64,000 nucleotides of DNA from Vagococcus fessus (GTDB lineage: Bacteria; Bacillota; Bacilli; Lactobacillales; Vagococcaceae), in assembly GCF_003987565.1 (NCBI RefSeq), contig NZ_NGJY01000002.1:434001-498000 (forward strand). Direction: 5' to 3'. A program made the position numbers and the translations under genes. Positions 62,386 to 64,000 of the stretch are shown here, one piece after another (position 1 is the stretch's first letter; each line of letters opens with the position of its first letter). Under the pieces are notes generated by a model. That model was given only the letters and a program-made list of their open reading frames with translations, did no database searches and was not told where the DNA came from.

Positions 62386-64000
62386 GAAAGGTTAGCCCCT
62401 TTCTTTACAGAAAGTTTTTCTACGACAGTAGTCAACACTTTATCTTCTGGTCTGATATTCCATGTTAATTCTGAGGTAAACGTATCATTGGCGGTTGCCC
62501 AAGAATGACTTGATGCTCCTACAGCTGTTTCTAAACGTTGCTCATTTTCTTCTCCCTTACCTAAAGGAAGTTCTAATTCTTTTTCATCACCTGTTTTAAT
62601 GGTTTGTTCTGATGTCGTAAGATTGGAAAGGGCATTCCCTTCCTTATCGACTAATAATAGATTTAAAGGTAGCTCATCTTTTAGTTTTGTTTCATTTTCC
62701 AAAAATTTACTATTTTTAACAGTTAATTCCCACCCCTTTTGAATATAACGATCGTCCTTAACAGATAAATTAAATTCATTTAGTGGTTTTAGTTGTTCTG
62801 CTTTTGATTGTAGTAAGCCTTTGTACGATAATTCTCCTTCAACACCTAAACTTAGTTCACCATCAATTACATGTACTTTGACCATTTTATTCTTTTTATA
62901 CACTGTTTCCCCTTGCGCTCTAGCAAGTTCAGCTTCTTTAGGTTTCAAGAATTTCAGATGCATTCCCCATCTATTTCCATGACCAAGGCTATCTTCTTCT
63001 TCCTCTTCACCTTCTTGTGATTCTGTGTACTCTAATGTCAACATCACATCATATGAACCGGGTAAATAATCCAACTTATCATAATCCGGCTTTATAAATT
63101 CAGCTATTGAAGTTTCTGTTAAATCTTCTTCACGGAATATTGCATCCCAATGGCCTTCCTCAGTTAACACTTGCGTTATAACCGATTCATCAGGATTGAG
63201 TTGAATTTTTTCCGTATCACCAATGTCAGCACTTTTAACAGTTACTTCATCATCTGCTATAAGATCGACACGATCATCTTCATCCACAACCTTAAGGTCT
63301 GTTTCTATTGATTCATTTATATTTCCTGCAGGATCCTCTAACCTTAACTTAACTTTATAAGGTACGCCTTCTGATACTTTTTGCAAATCTTTTTTCAATT
63401 GTTTTTCATCCACAAAAGAAACAACGATATCATCTAACTTAACAATTGGATTGGTATCATCTAAGTCATTTACGAACATGTAGGGATCTAACTCGATTGC
63501 CTCAACTTCTTTAGACGTCCTTACAAATGTTGTAATTAAATCCTCAGCCTCACCGGTTGGTGCAGTTTTATCCATTACTTCTTTAGACGCTACAGATACA
63601 ATCTCCTCTTTATCAGCTTTTTTAGGGACTAATTTTGCTCTAATTCTATTCGAAGCTGTAAAAGTTTTATCCTTTGATACAAACTCAAATAATTTCGAAC
63701 CATCCTCTCCCTCAGTCACTTCTACGACTTTTCCATCCACAGCAGGATCTCCTGAAAGCTTAACTTCTAAAGGAAGATTTTGATAAGGCTCTTCAATATT
63801 TTTGATTTCACCTTTGACTTTTCGGTTACTTTCAACCTTATCCGAGTCTGTTAAATCACCTGTAATTATCATGTCCGCTTTCATCGTACTCGCTAATATT
63901 TTATATGCCAGCTTATCTCCCCAAAAACTGTCGTTACTTCCGTAATAACGTGTATTACCCGAAACTACTATATCTGTATCTGTAGGTTCTATATCAACCT
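62382..64000 (-). CDS. Large WxL protein, locus B, C-terminal part
   Basis: The gene runs off the window edge; 539 codons are visible. The reading frame is open to position 64000 and encodes VDIEPTDTDIVVSG before the internal methionine at 63884, so that methionine is not the start. The visible part aligns with the C-terminal third of the locus A lectin protein, including SNDSFWGDKL, EEDLTE, GWELTV and the terminal ELTWNIRP WxL motif. A lectin-like domain would lie upstream but cannot be seen. The overlap ATGA links it to the LPXTG gene. Confidence 0.88.
   Translation of the reverse strand, partial: VDIEPTDTDIVVSGNTRYYGSNDSFWGDKLAYKILASTMKADMIITGDLTDSDKVESNRKVKGEIKNIEEPYQNLPLEVKLSGDPAVDGKVVEVTEGEDGSKLFEFVSKDKTFTASNRIRAKLVPKKADKEEIVSVASKEVMDKTAPTGEAEDLITTFVRTSKEVEAIELDPYMFVNDLDDTNPIVKLDDIVVSFVDEKQLKKDLQKVSEGVPYKVKLRLEDPAGNINESIETDLKVVDEDDRVDLIADDEVTVKSADIGDTEKIQLNPDESVITQVLTEEGHWDAIFREEDLTETSIAEFIKPDYDKLDYLPGSYDVMLTLEYTESQEGEEEEEDSLGHGNRWGMHLKFLKPKEAELARAQGETVYKKNKMVKVHVIDGELSLGVEGELSYKGLLQSKAEQLKPLNEFNLSVKDDRYIQKGWELTVKNSKFLENETKLKDELPLNLLLVDKEGNALSNLTTSEQTIKTGDEKELELPLGKGEENEQRLETAVGASSHSWATANDTFTSELTWNIRPEDKVLTTVVEKLSVKKGANLS

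Noticed and set aside
63884-63884. Start codon of the large locus B protein at this methionine
   Set aside because: The frame stays open to the window edge and the upstream residues match the locus A protein, so this is an internal methionine.

Overview
The window is about 64 kb of AT-rich DNA from a low-GC Gram-positive bacterium of the order Lactobacillales. It is most likely Enterococcaceae and plausibly Vagococcus-like. The evidence is the Firmicutes gene order coiA-pepF-spxH-CYTH, the groEL-groES-CPBP-rex-ydiF block, a mevalonate pathway operon, RNase J2, WxL surface-protein clusters, strong AGGAGG ribosome binding sites and frequent TTG starts. The genus call is inference. I found no rRNA, tRNA, CRISPR array, insertion sequence or prophage, and apart from the WxL loci the content looks like core chromosome.

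Layout. Positions 1-4 kb hold the end of a CYTH-domain gene, spxH (adaptor for degradation of the Spx stress regulator), pepF and coiA. Positions 4-7.5 kb hold an NCS2 purine-type permease behind a CcpA (cre) site and a terminator-like leader hairpin, then yeiH with a divergent LysR regulator. Positions 7.5-13.2 kb hold groES-groEL under a perfect CIRCE operator, a CPBP protease, the redox repressor Rex and the ABC-F protein YdiF. Positions 13.2-19 kb hold nrnA-ytoI, a DHA2 drug exporter and RNase J2. Positions 19-23.7 kb hold an ABC exporter, a DUF1846 protein and a proline iminopeptidase-like hydrolase. Positions 23.8-27.5 kb are the upper mevalonate operon: HMG-CoA synthase, acetoacetyl-CoA thiolase and HMG-CoA reductase. 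The last two are fused as MvaE in Enterococcus but are separated here by one in-frame stop codon.

Positions 27.5-37.3 kb hold a membrane-anchored GH18 glycosidase, a peptide symporter, an SPFH protein, an MscS channel, a zinc alcohol dehydrogenase with two Rex-box-like sites, a ClC transporter, and a membrane-anchored Ntn amidase with a TetR regulator. Positions 37.4-48.7 kb hold a LevR-type sigma-54 activator with an orphan mannose-family EIIB, a peptidoglycan/polysaccharide deacetylase, two unknown small proteins, a nucleoside transporter, EF-P, a peroxiredoxin under a Fur-family box, and a LysR gene divergent from a CofE-like (F420 glutamate ligase family) gene.

Positions 48.9-64 kb hold two tandem WxL loci with the same gene order: giant lectin-like/WxL protein, small LPXTG protein, three WxL proteins, then a DUF916/DUF3324 WxL-interacting protein. 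An aquaporin gene lies between them, and the second copy runs off the window. The gene products of each locus are expected to assemble a surface complex: WxL domains bind peptidoglycan, the DUF916/DUF3324 protein is membrane anchored, and the LPXTG protein is attached by a sortase encoded elsewhere. Overlapping stop/start codons and a hairpin in the same position in both loci suggest coupled expression with tuned stoichiometry. These duplicated loci are the most distinctive feature of the window.
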